From Nocardia asteroides (GTDB lineage Bacteria; Actinomycetota; Actinomycetes; Mycobacteriales; Mycobacteriaceae), in NCBI RefSeq assembly GCF_021183625.1, contig NZ_CP089214.1:2108001-2172000 (forward strand): a stretch of 64,000 nt of DNA. Reading direction: 5' to 3'. A model generated the notes under the pieces. That model made no database searches and was not told where the DNA came from. It worked only from the letters and a program-made list of their open reading frames with translations. Of the stretch, positions 42,658 to 53,233 are shown piece after piece (within the stretch, counting starts at the first letter, position 1; every line of letters begins with the position of its first letter). The position numbers and the translations under genes are program-made.

Positions 42658-43521
42658 TCAGTCCAGCAGAACGGTGGCGAAGGTGGCGATCTGCTGGAAG
42701 CCGACCTTCCGGTACGCGCGGCGCGCGGCGCCGTTGTAGTCGTTGACGTAGAGGCTGGCGGTGCGGCCGGAGGCGACCACCGCGTTCGCGACCGCCGCGG
42801 TGCCGGTGGCGCCGTGCCCCTTCCCGCGGTGCTCCGGGTGCACCCAGACGCCCTGGATCTGCCCGGTGCGCCGGGAGAGCGCGCCGACCTCGGCCTTGAA
42901 GACGACCTCGCCGTCGTCGAATCGAGCCCAGGCCCGGCCGGATTCGATCAGCCCGGCGATCCGCCTGCGGTAGCCGCGCCCGCCGTCGCCCGCCCTGGGG
43001 TCGACGCCGACCTCCTCGATGAACATGGCGATGGCGGCCTCGAGGTAGCGGTCCAGCTCGTCCGGGCGCACCTTGCGCACCTCCGGGTCCGCGGTGATCA
43101 CGGCGTACCCGGCCAGGGCGAGCAGCGGCTGCACGCCGCGCACCTCGCGCTCCGGACCCCAGTGCCCGGCCAGCGCCTCCCAGAGCGGCAGCGCCAGCTC
43201 ACGGCGGCCGACCACCGAGGAGCACATGCGCGGGAAGCGCAGCGCGCGCTCGGCGAAGGCCTTCACGGAGGCGGCGTCACCGCGCAGCGGCACCAGGTTC
43301 GCGCCGGAGAAGCACAGCGAATCGCCTGGATCACCCCGGCTCCACAGCTCGCCGTAGCCGTACCCGGCATCCAGGCCGTACTCCTGCAATCGGGCCGCGA
43401 CCATGCACGACGCGACCGGATCGGTATCGAGGACGCGCAGCACCTGCGCGAGATCCCGGTTCGCGAGCTGTCGCGCGGCCGGGTGCCGCGCCCGACGCGC
43501 CGGCTCCAGCAGACTCCGCAC
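42658..43521 (-). CDS. GNAT family N-acetyltransferase with DUF4081 (Rv2867c-like)
   Basis: A 287-residue protein. The N-terminal half matches DUF4081-type sequences (ELWSRGDPGDSLCFSGANLVPL). The C-terminal half is a GNAT domain with the acetyl-CoA loop VHPEHRGKGHGATGTAAV and YVNDYNGAARRAYRKVGF. GTG 43521 gives a length close to Rv2867c; TTG 43563 is also open. It sits 60 bp after ispG, in the conserved order. Acceptor unknown. Confidence 0.88.
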   Translation of the reverse strand: MRSLLEPARRARHPAARQLANRDLAQVLRVLDTDPVASCMVAARLQEYGLDAGYGYGELWSRGDPGDSLCFSGANLVPLRGDAASVKAFAERALRFPRMCSSVVGRRELALPLWEALAGHWGPEREVRGVQPLLALAGYAVITADPEVRKVRPDELDRYLEAAIAMFIEEVGVDPRAGDGGRGYRRRIAGLIESGRAWARFDDGEVVFKAEVGALSRRTGQIQGVWVHPEHRGKGHGATGTAAVANAVVASGRTASLYVNDYNGAARRAYRKVGFQQIATFATVLLD

Positions 43522-43581
43522 AACGCCAAGCCTGCCACGAACCGGGCCGGAGCGGTACAGCAAGTACCGAACCTTGATCTT

Positions 43582-44733
43582 CTACCCGACGGTAACCACC
43601 GGATCGCCGGATTCGGCTTCGCCCATCTGCTCGGCGATCCGCATGGCCTCTTCGATGAGGGTCTCGACGATCTGCGACTCGGGGACGGTCTTGATGACCT
43701 CGCCCTTGACGAAGATCTGGCCCCTGCCGTTGCCGGAGGCGACGCCGAGATCGGCCTCGCGCGCCTCGCCGGGGCCGTTCACGACGCACCCCATGACGGC
43801 GACGCGCAGCGGCACCTCCATGCCCTCCAGCCCTGCGCTCACCTCGTTGGCGAGGGTGTAGACGTCGACCTGGGCCCGCCCGCAGGACGGGCAGGAGACG
43901 ATCTCCAGCTTGCGCGGCCGCAGGTTCAGCGACTGCAGGATCTGCCCGCCGACCTTGATCTCCTCGGCGGGCGGCGCGGAGAGCGAGACCCGGATGGTGT
44001 CGCCGATCCCCTCGCCGAGCAGCGCGCCGAAGGCCACCGCCGACTTGATGGTGCCCTGGAACGCGGGCCCGGCCTCGGTGACCCCGAGGTGCAGCGGGTA
44101 ATCGCTCTGCGCGGCCAGCTGCCGGTACGCCTCCACCATGACCACCGGGTCGTTGTGCTTGACCGAGATCTTGATGTCGCCGAAGCCGTGCTCCTCGAAG
44201 AGCCCGGCTTCCCAGAGCGCCGACTCCACCAGCGCCTCCGGCGTGGCCTTGCCGTACTTCGCCAGCATCCGCTGGTCGAGCGAGCCCGCGTTGACGCCGA
44301 TCCGGATCGGGATGCCCGCGGCCCCGGCCGCCTTGGCGACCTCCTTGACCCGGCCGTCGAACTCCTTGATGTTGCCGGGATTCACCCGCACCGCGGCGCA
44401 CCCGGCGTCGATCGCGGCGAAGATGTAGCGCGGCTGGAAATGGATATCGGCGATCACCGGGATCTGCGACTTCTTCGCGATGGTCGCCAGCGCGTCGGCG
44501 TCTTCCTGGCGCGGGCACGCGACCCGGACGATGTCGCAGCCGGAGGCGGTGAGCTCCGCGATCTGCTGCAGCGTCGCGTTGATGTCGTGCGTCTTGGTGG
44601 TCGTCATGGACTGCACCGAGATCGGATGATCGCTGCCGACGCCGACACCGCCGACCATGAGCTGGCGGGTCTTGCGCCGGGGTGCGAGGACGGCCGCGGG
44701 GGCGGCGGGCATCCCCAATCCGATGGTTGTCAC
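43582..44733 (-). CDS. ispG: 4-hydroxy-3-methylbut-2-enyl diphosphate synthase (IspG/GcpE)
   Basis: A 383-residue enzyme of the MEP isoprenoid pathway, converting MEcPP to HMBPP with a [4Fe-4S] cluster. Cluster cysteines are in SCPSCGRAQ and [11 protein letters not shown]. The N-terminal TIM barrel reads [21 protein letters not shown] and [11 protein letters not shown]. The start VTTIGLGMP (GTG 44733) matches the mycobacterial GcpE start; ATG 44781 upstream is possible. dxr, an earlier step of the same pathway, lies two genes upstream. Confidence 0.97.
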   Translation of the reverse strand: MTTIGLGMPAAPAAVLAPRRKTRQLMVGGVGVGSDHPISVQSMTTTKTHDINATLQQIAELTASGCDIVRVACPRQEDADALATIAKKSQIPVIADIHFQPRYIFAAIDAGCAAVRVNPGNIKEFDGRVKEVAKAAGAAGIPIRIGVNAGSLDQRMLAKYGKATPEALVESALWEAGLFEEHGFGDIKISVKHNDPVVMVEAYRQLAAQSDYPLHLGVTEAGPAFQGTIKSAVAFGALLGEGIGDTIRVSLSAPPAEEIKVGGQILQSLNLRPRKLEIVSCPSCGRAQVDVYTLANEVSAGLEGMEVPLRVAVMGCVVNGPGEAREADLGVASGNGRGQIFVKGEVIKTVPESQIVETLIEEAMRIAEQMGEAESGDPVVTVG

Positions 44734-44836
44734 TTCTCGGCTGCCTTCTTCCTCAGGTGCGTGGTCGAGCCGTTGCGTCATCGAGCTTAGTCGCGCTCCG
44801 CGGGTGGGGCCGGTGTGAGGCCGCCGACAGCCGCGG

Positions 44837-46039
44837 TCAGGGGAACAGTTTGACCGGGTTGACGATGTCGGCGGTGAGCGTGAGCACCATGTACGCGCCG
44901 CCGAGCACAACGGCCGCGTAGGTGAGCGGCAGCAGTTTCAGGTAGTCGACCGGGCCGCCGGGGGCCAGCCCGCGCCAGGCGCGCAGCGAGTTGCGCGCCT
45001 TCTCGTAGAGCACGACGGCCATGTGCCCGCCGTCCAGCGGAAGCAGCGGGAGCAGGTTGAAGGCGCCGAGGAAGAAGTTCAGGCTGGCCAGGACCAGGAT
45101 GAAGATGCCCCAGAGCCCGCGCTCGGCGGTCTCGCCGCCGATCCGGCTGGCGCCGTACACGCTGACCGGGGTCTCCGGATCGCGCTCGCCGCCGGTCACC
45201 GCGGTCCACAGCGCCGACACCTTGGCAGGCATCTGGGCCAGCGACTCCATGGTGCGCACGAACATGTCGCCGGTGAAGGCGAGCGAGGCGGGCACGGCGC
45301 CGAGCACGTCGTACTTCTGCGGCGGCTCGGCGCCGTAGGAGCCGACGCCGACGGCGCTGACCTCGCGCGGGTTCTGGCCGTTGTCGTCGTAGCGCACGGT
45401 GCGCTCCGGCGTCACCGCGACGGTGAGCGTCGCCCCGTCCCGCTCGATCGTGTAGTCGAAGGTGCCGGTCTGCTTCTGGGTCTCGCGCTGGAAGTCCTTC
45501 CAGGTGCTCACCGCGACACCGTTCACCGCGGTCACCACGTCGCCGCGGCGCAGCCCGGCGCGCTGCGCCGGACCGGTGCCCGCGCACTCCTGCAGGGTGC
45601 CGTCCGGGTTGGCGGTGGCGACGCAGTTCATCGCGCCGAGCTTGGTCTCGACCGGGTCCAGCTGCGGCAGCCCCCAGCCGATCGCGAGCACCACCACGAG
45701 CAGGAAGCCGAGCAGGAAGTTCATCGCGATGCCGCCGAACATCACCACCATGCGCTTCCAGGTGGCCTGCCGGTACATGGCCCGGTCCAGATCCTCCGGC
45801 GGCACCTCGTCCAGCGCGGTCATCCCGACGATGTCGCAGAAGCCGCCGAGCGGGAGCGCCTTGAGGCCGTACTCGGTCTCGCCGCGCTGGAAGGAGAAGA
45901 CCTTCGGGCCGAAGCCGATGTAGTAGCGCCGCACCTTCATGCCGGTCGCCTGGGCCGCCCACATGTGGCCGCACTCGTGCAGCGCGACCGAGATCGTGAT
46001 GCCGAGGGCGAACAGGGCGAAGCCCAACGCGAACACCAT
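44837..46039 (-). CDS. rip1: Site-2 intramembrane zinc metalloprotease (RseP/Rip1, M50)
   Basis: A 400-residue membrane protease. Zinc motif HECGH (residues 21-25) lies in the first membrane helix; the third ligand is in LLPLDGGH near the C-terminus. A PDZ domain ([18 protein letters not shown]) lies between. It has about four membrane segments. The mycobacterial homologue Rip1 cleaves anti-sigma factors and controls cell-envelope genes. ATG 46039 has GGAG upstream. It lies between dxr and ispG as in mycobacteria. Confidence 0.95.
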   Translation of the reverse strand: MVFALGFALFALGITISVALHECGHMWAAQATGMKVRRYYIGFGPKVFSFQRGETEYGLKALPLGGFCDIVGMTALDEVPPEDLDRAMYRQATWKRMVVMFGGIAMNFLLGFLLVVVLAIGWGLPQLDPVETKLGAMNCVATANPDGTLQECAGTGPAQRAGLRRGDVVTAVNGVAVSTWKDFQRETQKQTGTFDYTIERDGATLTVAVTPERTVRYDDNGQNPREVSAVGVGSYGAEPPQKYDVLGAVPASLAFTGDMFVRTMESLAQMPAKVSALWTAVTGGERDPETPVSVYGASRIGGETAERGLWGIFILVLASLNFFLGAFNLLPLLPLDGGHMAVVLYEKARNSLRAWRGLAPGGPVDYLKLLPLTYAAVVLGGAYMVLTLTADIVNPVKLFP

Positions 46040-46128
46040 CTGAACTCCAGTCCTCCTGCGAATTCGACCCCCGGCGCCGGACGCCTGTGGTCAACAGTAG
46101 CGGTGCGGGACCGTACCAGCCCGAGCGA

Positions 46129-47277
46129 TCAGGCCGATCGCCCGCGCACCGCGGCGGCGGCGAAGGAGCGCGCCCACCCGTCGGCGGCCAGCACCTCGGC
46201 CAGCGAGCCCGGCTCGGCCCGCCACTCGTCCGCGCCCTCGACCGCCTCGGTGACGATCCGCACGATCTCCGGGAAGCGGATCGCGCCGTCCAGGAAAGCC
46301 TGCACCGCGACCTCGTTGGCGGCGTTGTAGACCGCCGTCACGCTGCCGCCGAGCGTGCCCGCCCGGCGGGCCAGCTCGACCGCGGGGAAGACCGCGTCGT
46401 CCACCGGCTCGAAGGTCCAGGTGGCGGCGGTGCCGAAGTCGCAGGCGGCGGCGGCACCGGGGATCCGGTCCGGCCAGCCGAGCGCGAGCGCGATCGGCAG
46501 CTTCATGTCCGGCGGGCTGGCCTGCGCGAGCGTCGAGCCGTCGGTGAAGGTGACCATGGAGTGCACGATGGACTGCGGGTGCACGGTGACGTCGATCCGG
46601 TCGTACGGGATGCCGAAGAGCAGGTGCGTCTCGATCAGCTCCAGCCCCTTGTTCACCAGCGAGGCCGAGTTCAGCGTGTTCATCAGCCCCATGGCCCAGG
46701 TCGGGTGCGCCTTGGCCTCGGCCGGGTTGACGTTCTCCAGCATCTCGGTGGTCCAGCCGCGGAACGGCCCGCCGGAGGCGGTGAGCACCAGCCGGTCCAC
46801 CTCGTCGGCGCGGCCGCCGCGCAGGCACTGGGCGAGCGCCGAGTGCTCGGAGTCGACCGGGACGATCTGCCCCGGCGCGGCCGCGCGGGTCACCAGCGAA
46901 CCGCCCGCGACCAGCGACTCCTTGTTCGCCAGCGCGAGCCGGGTGCCGGATTCCAGCGTCGCCAGCGTCGGCTCCAGGCCGAGCGAGCCGACCAGCGCGT
47001 TCAGCACCACGTCGGCCTCGGTGCGGCGGACCAGCTCGGTCACCGCGGCGGGGCCCGCCAGCTCCAGGTCGAGCCGGTGCGCCGCGCGCGGATCGGCCAC
47101 CGCGACATTGCTGGTCCCGGTCGCGGCCATCTGCGCGGCCAGCAGCTCGGGGTTCCCGCCGCGGGCGGCGAGCCCGACCACCTCGAACCGGTCGGGGTTG
47201 GCGGCGATCACCTCCAGCGCCTGGGTTCCGATGGATCCGGTGCTGCCGAGCAGCAGGACTCTCACGATGTCGGACAC
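46129..47277 (-). CDS. dxr: 1-deoxy-D-xylulose 5-phosphate reductoisomerase (Dxr/IspC)
   Basis: A 382-residue enzyme of the MEP pathway that converts DXP to MEP with NADPH. N-terminal [17 protein letters not shown] binds [23 protein letters not shown] and TASGGPFRG carry metal and substrate contacts, and [23 protein letters not shown] is the flexible-loop region. The GTG start gives MSDIVRVLL. It is followed 89 bp later by rip1. Confidence 0.97.
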   Translation of the reverse strand: MSDIVRVLLLGSTGSIGTQALEVIAANPDRFEVVGLAARGGNPELLAAQMAATGTSNVAVADPRAAHRLDLELAGPAAVTELVRRTEADVVLNALVGSLGLEPTLATLESGTRLALANKESLVAGGSLVTRAAAPGQIVPVDSEHSALAQCLRGGRADEVDRLVLTASGGPFRGWTTEMLENVNPAEAKAHPTWAMGLMNTLNSASLVNKGLELIETHLLFGIPYDRIDVTVHPQSIVHSMVTFTDGSTLAQASPPDMKLPIALALGWPDRIPGAAAACDFGTAATWTFEPVDDAVFPAVELARRAGTLGGSVTAVYNAANEVAVQAFLDGAIRFPEIVRIVTEAVEGADEWRAEPGSLAEVLAADGWARSFAAAAVRGRSA

Positions 47278-47366
47278 CGCCCCATTGTGGCAGCCCTGCT
47301 GGCTACGACATGCGGTCGTATGTCACGATATCGGGCGTAGTCGTATCCCCGCCAGAAGGAGCGATC

Positions 47367-47636
47367 GTGGCCGCCACGGAACTCGAACCCGCCGACAGCG
47401 AGCGCGCGGTCGTGCACCGCGTCGACACCGCCGACGTGCCGTCGGCCGCCTGGGGCTGGAGCGGGGAATCGCCGAAGACCTTCCGCATCGCGGGCTGGTT
47501 CGTCGCGCTCGCCCTGCTCGCCATGATCATCGGAAACCACAACGGCAGGGTCGAGGACATCTTCCTGGTCGGCTTCGCGCTCTCCATCGCCGGCCTGTTC
47601 GTCTACGACGCGATCCACCGGCGTCGGCCCAGGTAG
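47367..47636 (+). CDS. DUF2631 domain-containing small membrane protein
   Basis: An 89-residue protein with an acidic N-terminus, the segment VPSAAWGWSGESPKTFRIAG and two membrane helices (WFVALALLAMIIG and IFLVGFALSIAGLFVYDAI) ending in basic residues. GTG 47367 has AAGGAGC 5 bases upstream; an earlier in-frame start at 47310 lacks one. It is divergent from dxr, with only about 90 bp between starts. Function unknown. Confidence 0.85.
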   Translation: MAATELEPADSERAVVHRVDTADVPSAAWGWSGESPKTFRIAGWFVALALLAMIIGNHNGRVEDIFLVGFALSIAGLFVYDAIHRRRPR

Positions 47637-47728
47637 CTCCCGTTCGCCCGCCACCGGGCCGAGCAGCGGCGTGTGGGCGCCGCCCGATCTGCCCTGCCCC
47701 GGCACGGGGCCGCTGACCCCGTCCGCGC

Positions 47729-48691
47729 TCAGCGACCGCGGCGGCGGCCCTGCTTCGGCGCGGATGCGCGCGGGGCGCCGCGCTTGGCCGCAGCTTTCTT
47801 CGGCTGCGCGCGATTCGACTTCGCGGGCTCGACACGGGCCGAGGGCGTGCGGGCCGGCTTCGCGGGCTCGGCGCGGGCCGAGGGCGAGCGGGTGCTGCGC
47901 GCGGTGCGGCCGCGCACCACGCCGACGAACTCCTCGACCGGCTCGGTGGTCGCCGCGCTCGGCCAGGCCAGCGCCACCTCGGTGCCGGGCAGGTCGGTGA
48001 CGGTCCGGTAGACCAGGTCGCGCCTGGCGTGCAGCCGCGCGATGGAGTGCGGCAGCACCGCGACGCCGACCCCGGCGGCCACCAACTCCAGGATTCCCGC
48101 CGCGCCGTCGATATCGTCCCCGTCGTGCCGCTGCCAGCCGGCCAGATCCGCCTCGGCGATCTCGTCGTACGCCGCCACCGGGTGCTCTTTCGGCACCACG
48201 GCGACCGCCAGCTCCCGGTACAGCGAAATGACGCTCAGCCCGTCCCGCTCCACCGGCAGCCGGACGAAGCACATGTCGACCTCCCCCGCGCGCAGCGCCC
48301 GCTCCTGCTCGGCCTGCGCCAGCGGCACCGTGGTCAGCGGAGCCTCCGGGAACCGCTCGGCCCAGATCCGCTCCCACTTCGACACCGTCACCCCGGGCGC
48401 GAACCCGACCCGCAGCGACGCGGCCTCCGGCTCGGCCACCGGCCGCGCGGTGTGCGCGAGCACCGCCCGCGCCTGTTCCCGGAGCGCCGCCCCCGCCTCG
48501 GTCAGCTCGGTCGGCTGCGCACCGGGCACGAAGAGCCGCTCCCCCAGCTCCTGCTCCAGCTCGATCACCGTGCGGCTGAGCCGCTGCCTGGCGATGCCGA
48601 GCGCCCGCGCGGCGCGCGCGAAGTGCAGTTCGTCGGCGACCGCGACGAACTGCCGCAGCCGCTCGGGGTCGATCGAATCGGGGCTGCTCAC
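47729..48691 (-). CDS. LysR family regulator with histone-like basic tail
   Basis: A 320-residue regulator. N-terminal helix-turn-helix (RLRQFVAVADELHFARAARALGIARQRLSR), then an effector domain shortened to about 195 residues. The last ~50 residues are a low-complexity Ala/Lys/Arg/Pro tail (SARAEPAKPARTPSARVEP, then KKAAAKRGAPRASAPKQ) like the C-termini of actinobacterial HupB and Lsr2-associated proteins. The tail probably binds DNA non-specifically. Divergent from DUF5997 with 35 bp between starts, which must hold both promoters. Confidence 0.88.
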   Translation of the reverse strand: MSSPDSIDPERLRQFVAVADELHFARAARALGIARQRLSRTVIELEQELGERLFVPGAQPTELTEAGAALREQARAVLAHTARPVAEPEAASLRVGFAPGVTVSKWERIWAERFPEAPLTTVPLAQAEQERALRAGEVDMCFVRLPVERDGLSVISLYRELAVAVVPKEHPVAAYDEIAEADLAGWQRHDGDDIDGAAGILELVAAGVGVAVLPHSIARLHARRDLVYRTVTDLPGTEVALAWPSAATTEPVEEFVGVVRGRTARSTRSPSARAEPAKPARTPSARVEPAKSNRAQPKKAAAKRGAPRASAPKQGRRRGR

Positions 48692-48726
48692 CCGGGTGAC
48701 AGTAGTGCACCGCCGCGGCGGATAAG

Positions 48727-49137
48727 ATGCTCGGCGTGCCGAACCCGCAGACCATGAAACCGCTCACGGCCGCCGCCAAGCTGGGCATCTACCTGCCCGC
48801 CGCGCCGGAGGAGTTCCGCACGCACCCGATCACCCGCGAGGAGCTGACCGCGCTGCGCGAGAATCCGCCGGAGTGGCTGCGCGAGCTGCGCCGCACCGGC
48901 CCGTTCCCGCGCGACGTCGTCGCCCGCAAGCTCGGCGTCAGCAACAGCGGGCTGGCCCGCGCCGAGGTCTCCGACCACCTCACCGCCACCGAGATCGAGG
49001 CGCTGCTCGCCGACCCGCCTGCGTGGCTGCTGCGCGAGCGCGAGAACCTGCGCACCGTCGAGGCCGAGGCCACCCGGGTCGAGGAGGAGCGCGAGCGCAG
49101 GCGGGCGGCGAGCAACCGCCCGCAGAAGAACTACTAG
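48727..49137 (+). CDS. DUF5997 family protein
   Basis: A 136-residue protein, [21 protein letters not shown] then [31 protein letters not shown], ending in a charged helix ([14 protein letters not shown] region). The middle looks like a helix-turn-helix-type segment. ATG 48727 is used; ATG 48754 (MKPL) is the more conserved beginning. It ends on the palindrome CTAG, which serves as part of the stop of both this gene and rlmN on the other strand. Confidence 0.85.
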   Translation: MLGVPNPQTMKPLTAAAKLGIYLPAAPEEFRTHPITREELTALRENPPEWLRELRRTGPFPRDVVARKLGVSNSGLARAEVSDHLTATEIEALLADPPAWLLRERENLRTVEAEATRVEEERERRRAASNRPQKNY

Positions 49138-50243
49138 TTCTCCGCGGCCAGCTGCCCGCAGGCGGCCGCGATCTCCTGGCCCCGGGTGTCGCGCACCGTG
49201 CACGGCACGCCCTGCTCGTTCACCCGGCGCACGAACTCCCGCTCCACCGGCTTCGGGCTGGCGTCCCACTCGCTGCCCGGGGTCGGGTTGAGCGGGATCA
49301 GGTTCACGTGCACCCGCGAGCCGAGCGCCCGGTGCAGCTTCTTGCCGAGCATGTCCGCGCGCCACGGCTGGTCGTTCACGTCCCGGATGAGCGCGTACTC
49401 GATCGAGATCCGGCGGCCGGTGGTGTCGGCGTAGTAGCGCGCGGCCTCCAGCACCTCCGCGATCGGCCAGCGGTTGTTCACCGGAACCAGGGTGTCGCGC
49501 AGCTCGTCGTCGGGGGTGTGCAGCGAGACGGCCAGCGTCACCGAGAGCCCCTCGTCGGCCAGTTTGCGGATGGCGGGGGCCAGCCCGACCGTGGAGACGA
49601 CGACATTGCGCTGCGAGATGCCGAACCCGTCCGGCGCGGGCGCGGTGATCCGGCGGACCGCGGCGACCACCCGCTTGTAGTTGGCCAGCGGCTCACCCAT
49701 CCCCATGAAGACGATGTTGGAGAGCCGGCCCGGGCCGCCCGCCACGTCGCCGTCGCGCAGCGCGGCCGCCGCGGCGCGCACCTGGTCGACGATCTCGGCG
49801 GTGGAGAGGTTGCGGTCCAGCCCGCCCTGGCCGGTGGCGCAGAAGGGACAGGCCATGCCGCAGCCGGCCTGGCTGGAGATGCAGAGCGTGTTGCGGTCGG
49901 GGTAGCGCATGAGCACGCTCTCCACCAGCGTGCCGTCGCCCGCACGCCAGAGCGTCTTGCGGGTGCTGCCGTCGTCGCAGGCGACGTGCTTGACCACGCT
50001 CAGCAGCGGCGGGAAGAGCGCGTCGGCGACCCGCTCGCGCAGCGGGGCGGGCAGATCGGTCATCAGGCTCGGGTCGGCCTGCAGCCGGGCGTAGTACTGC
50101 CTGGCGATCTGGTCGGCCCGGAACCTGGGCAGCCCGAGTTCGGCCACGGCGGCGCGCCTGCCCTCCGCGTCGAGATCGGCGAGATGCGTGCGCGGCATCC
50201 CGCGGCGCGGGGCATCGAAAACGAGCGGAAGGGAGGCGACCAT
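49134..50243 (-). CDS. rlmN: 23S rRNA (adenine2503-C2)-methyltransferase RlmN
   Basis: A 369-residue radical SAM enzyme that methylates A2503 of 23S rRNA and A37 of some tRNAs. The cluster motif CGMACPFC is preceded by [16 protein letters not shown] and [13 protein letters not shown] follow. The second catalytic cysteine near the C-terminus lies in [14 protein letters not shown] 50243 gives the usual length, with GGGAGG about 4-8 bases upstream. Intact here; as I recall it is annotated as split in M. tuberculosis H37Rv. Confidence 0.96.
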   Translation of the reverse strand: MVASLPLVFDAPRRGMPRTHLADLDAEGRRAAVAELGLPRFRADQIARQYYARLQADPSLMTDLPAPLRERVADALFPPLLSVVKHVACDDGSTRKTLWRAGDGTLVESVLMRYPDRNTLCISSQAGCGMACPFCATGQGGLDRNLSTAEIVDQVRAAAAALRDGDVAGGPGRLSNIVFMGMGEPLANYKRVVAAVRRITAPAPDGFGISQRNVVVSTVGLAPAIRKLADEGLSVTLAVSLHTPDDELRDTLVPVNNRWPIAEVLEAARYYADTTGRRISIEYALIRDVNDQPWRADMLGKKLHRALGSRVHVNLIPLNPTPGSEWDASPKPVEREFVRRVNEQGVPCTVRDTRGQEIAAACGQLAAEN

Positions 50244-50300
50244 AGTGCTACCAGTGTCCCATCCGCGCGTAATCGCGCTGGTAGCGGGTATCCATGCGCC

Positions 50301-50666
50301 ATGACCACCACACCGGCACCCGAGCCGAATCCGCTGTCCGAGGCGACCGCCGATCCGCTCGGCGACACCGCGGGCACGCAACCCCGTGAAGTCTCCGCAC
50401 CGGTGCAGCGCAAGAAGGTCTCGGTCTCGTCGAAAACCGGCTACGCCTGGAGCGGCCTCGTCGCGGGCGCCGTCATCCTCATCGTGCTGCTGATCTTCAT
50501 CCTGCAGAACCTGGACCAGGTGCCGGTGAGCCTCTTCTTCTGGGACTTCACCCTGCCGCTCGGCGTCACCGTGCTGCTCAGCGTGATCATCGGAGCGCTG
50601 CTGATGTCGCTGGTCGGCGGGCTCCGCATCCTGCAGCTGCGCCGCCTGGCGAAGCACCCGCGCTGA
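50301..50666 (+). CDS. LapA (DUF1049) family membrane protein
   Basis: A 121-residue protein with a soluble Pro/Glu-rich N-terminus and two membrane helices ([18 protein letters not shown] and [19 protein letters not shown]) with [20 protein letters not shown] between them, the LapA/DUF1049 pattern. It is divergent from rlmN (57 bp between starts) and ends 4 bp from the convergent cdsA. Probable membrane assembly factor; role in actinobacteria unclear. Confidence 0.85.
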   Translation: MTTTPAPEPNPLSEATADPLGDTAGTQPREVSAPVQRKKVSVSSKTGYAWSGLVAGAVILIVLLIFILQNLDQVPVSLFFWDFTLPLGVTVLLSVIIGALLMSLVGGLRILQLRRLAKHPR

Positions 50667-50670
50667 CCCG

Positions 50671-51615
50671 CTACAACAGCGCGGAGAGCACCAGCCAGGC
50701 GACGAACGCCGACGGCAGCATGGAGTCCAGCCGGTCCATGATGCCGCCGTGCCCTGGCAGCAGCGTGCCCATGTCCTTGATCCCGAGTTCCCGCTTGATC
50801 TGCGATTCGATCAGGTCACCGATGGTGGCGACGGTGACCAGCCCGACGCCGAGCACGACGCCGATCATGGAGTTGGCCTCCAGCAGCAGCGTCACCGTGA
50901 GCAGGCCGCCGATCACCGAGAAGAGCAGCGAGCCGCCGAACCCCTCCCAGGACTTCTTCGGGCTGATCGAGGGCACCATCGGGTGCCGCCCGAACAGCAC
51001 GCCCGCGACGTAGCCGCCGACATCCGAGCACACCACCAGGATCATGAAGGTGAGCACCCGCAGGTTGCCGTCCGGCTCCAGCAGCAGCAGCACCGAGAAC
51101 GAGGCGAGCAGCGGGATCCAGGAGAGCGTGAAGACGGTGATCGCCGTGTCCCGCAGGAAGTTTCGCGGGGCGACGCTCAGGCCGTGATCGAACAGCCGCC
51201 ACACCATGCAGACCAGCACCGTGCCGGCGAAGGCGCCCGCGACCCCGTTCGCGCCGAACGGCCAGCCGAGCCAGAACACCGCCTGCCCGCCCACGATGAG
51301 CGGGACCCGCGGCACCAGGACGTCGGCCTCGCGCAGCCGCTTCGCCACCTCCCAGGTCGCGATGCCGATCGCGGTGCCCGCGACCAGGATGAAGACCTTC
51401 GGGACGAAGAGCAGGATGGCGATCAGCGAGAGCCCGAGCCCGAGCCCGACGCCGAGCGCCGCCGGTAGGTCCCGGCCCGCCCGCGAGCTGCGCGCCGCCG
51501 CCGGAGCGGGCTCCGGCGGCGCGGCAGCCGGGGTCGGCGCGAAGGCCGCTCCGGCAGGCGGAGGTTCTGTGCCCGGCGGCGTCGGCTCCTCGGCCGCAGC
51601 GGCTTTCTCGACCAC
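50671..51615 (-). CDS. cdsA: Phosphatidate cytidylyltransferase (CDP-diacylglycerol synthase)
   Basis: A 314-residue membrane enzyme making CDP-diacylglycerol from phosphatidate and CTP. The C-terminal signature [20 protein letters not shown] and [13 protein letters not shown] are diagnostic. About eight membrane segments follow a Pro/Ala-rich cytoplasmic N-terminus. GTG 51615 has GGGA upstream; the frame continues upstream without a better start. It is in the frr-cdsA order seen in many bacteria. Confidence 0.95.
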   Translation of the reverse strand: MVEKAAAAEEPTPPGTEPPPAGAAFAPTPAAAPPEPAPAAARSSRAGRDLPAALGVGLGLGLSLIAILLFVPKVFILVAGTAIGIATWEVAKRLREADVLVPRVPLIVGGQAVFWLGWPFGANGVAGAFAGTVLVCMVWRLFDHGLSVAPRNFLRDTAITVFTLSWIPLLASFSVLLLLEPDGNLRVLTFMILVVCSDVGGYVAGVLFGRHPMVPSISPKKSWEGFGGSLLFSVIGGLLTVTLLLEANSMIGVVLGVGLVTVATIGDLIESQIKRELGIKDMGTLLPGHGGIMDRLDSMLPSAFVAWLVLSALL

Positions 51616-51685
51616 GATCGTCCCGTCGCTCAACTCAAAAGTTCCCGTTCGTTCCCCGACCTCGTGGCGGACCCGCGATCGGATC

Positions 51686-52243
51686 TCAGACCTCGAGCAG
51701 TTCGGCTTCCTTGTGCTTGACCAGGTCATCGACCTGGGCCACGTACCTGGCGGTGGCCTTGTCCAGTTCCTTCTCGGCCCGGCCCACCTCGTCCTCGCCC
51801 GCCTCGCCATCCTTCTGGATGCGGCCGAGTTCGTCCATCGCCTTGCGCCGGACATTGCGGATGGCGACCTTCGCGTCCTCCCCCTTGCCCCTGGCCTGCT
51901 TCGCCAGCTCGCGGCGGCGCTCCTCGGTCAGCTGCGGGATGGAGATGCGGATGATGTCCCCGTTGTTGGTGGGGTTGACACCCAGATCGGAGTTACGGAT
52001 GGCAGTCTCGATCGGCCCCATCTGACTCTTCTCGTAGGGCTTGATCACGACCATGCGCGGCTCCGGCACCGTGATGCTGGACATCTGGGTGATCGGCGTC
52101 AGGCTGCCGTAGTAGTCGACGACGATCCGGTTGAACATGCCGGGGTTGGCGCGCCCGGTGCGGATGCTGCCGAGATCGTCCTTCGCCACCGAGACGGCCT
52201 TCTCCATCTTCTCCTCGGCGTCGAAGAGCGCTTCTTCAATCAC
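51686..52243 (-). CDS. frr: Ribosome recycling factor
   Basis: A 185-residue protein that splits post-termination ribosomes together with EF-G. Characteristic segments are [39 protein letters not shown] and [25 protein letters not shown] 52243 has GGAGGAAAC upstream and gives the normal length. It is 64 bp after pyrH and 70 bp before cdsA. Confidence 0.98.
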   Translation of the reverse strand: MIEEALFDAEEKMEKAVSVAKDDLGSIRTGRANPGMFNRIVVDYYGSLTPITQMSSITVPEPRMVVIKPYEKSQMGPIETAIRNSDLGVNPTNNGDIIRISIPQLTEERRRELAKQARGKGEDAKVAIRNVRRKAMDELGRIQKDGEAGEDEVGRAEKELDKATARYVAQVDDLVKHKEAELLEV

Positions 52244-52307
52244 GACCGTTTCCTCCACAGCATCGTCATTCCGGTTCCGCGGGCGAGTGCCGCGCGGGGT
52301 CGCGGTC

Positions 52308-53036
52308 TCAGGACCTGACCAATGTGCCGATCTTCTCACCGGCAACGGCCCGGGCGATATTGCCCTCGATCAGAAGATTGAACACCAGCATCGGCATCTG
52401 GTTGTCCATACACAGGCTGAAGGCCGTCGCGTCGGCGACCTTGAGCCCGCGCTCGATGACTTCCCGGTGCGTGATCTCGGTGTACAGCACGGCGTCGGCA
52501 TCCAGCCGCGGATCGGCGCTGAAGACCCCGTCCACCGCCTTCGCCATGAGTACCACGTCGGCGCCGATCTCCAGCGCGCGCTGTGCCGCCGTCGTGTCGG
52601 TGGAGAAGTACGGCATGCCCATCCCGGCGCCGAAGATCACCACCCGGCCCTTCTCCAGGTGCCGCTTGGCGCGCAGCGGCAGGTAGGGCTCGGCGACCTG
52701 CCCCATGGTGATCGCGGTCTGCACCCGGGTGTCCACCCCCTGCTTCTGCAGGAAGTCCTGCAGCGCAAGGCTGTTCATCACGGTGCCGAGCATGCCCATG
52801 TAGTCCGAGCGGGCGCGCTCCATGCCGCGCTCCTCGAGCTCGGCGCCACGGAAGAAGTTGCCGCCGCCGATCACCACGGCGACCTGCACGCCGGTGGCGA
52901 CGACCTCCGCGATCTGCTCCGCAACGGTCAGCACCACGTCCGGGTCGAGCCCGACCCGGCCGCCGCCGAACATCTCGCCGCCCAATTTGAGCAGTACCCG
53001 GTCGTAGCCTGGGCGAGCGATCCCCGGGTCCGTCAT
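52308..53036 (-). CDS. pyrH: Uridylate kinase (UMP kinase)
   Basis: A 242-residue amino-acid-kinase-fold enzyme phosphorylating UMP to UDP. Motifs are [26 protein letters not shown], and [22 protein letters not shown] 53036 has AAGGAG 8-9 bases upstream. It is separated from tsf by a strong GC hairpin and is followed by frr. Confidence 0.98.
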   Translation of the reverse strand: MTDPGIARPGYDRVLLKLGGEMFGGGRVGLDPDVVLTVAEQIAEVVATGVQVAVVIGGGNFFRGAELEERGMERARSDYMGMLGTVMNSLALQDFLQKQGVDTRVQTAITMGQVAEPYLPLRAKRHLEKGRVVIFGAGMGMPYFSTDTTAAQRALEIGADVVLMAKAVDGVFSADPRLDADAVLYTEITHREVIERGLKVADATAFSLCMDNQMPMLVFNLLIEGNIARAVAGEKIGTLVRS

Positions 53037-53179
53037 CGGTGCTGATCTCCTTAGGAGCTGGTTCCGGCGCGGGCCGGAACGTACTGGCTGCGGGCGCTCC
53101 GGGCGCGCCGACGTACCCGCTCGGGCGGGGAGGGCGACACACGGATGCCCCTATCCTGCCTCATGCCCCGCGCCGGACG

Positions 53180-53215
53180 CCGAAGGCCCCCCGGTGAACA
53201 CCGGGGGGCCTTCGG
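53180..53215. terminator. Perfect 17-bp-stem hairpin between tsf and pyrH
   Basis: CCGAAGGCCCCCCGGTG, two bases, then its exact complement CACCGGGGGGCCTTCGG. It lies 18 bp after the tsf stop on the minus strand. There is no T-run, as is common in high-GC actinobacteria, so it could be a terminator or an RNA-processing/stability element. Confidence 0.7.
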
Positions 53216-53233
53216 GTGCCTGGTGCGGCGGGG

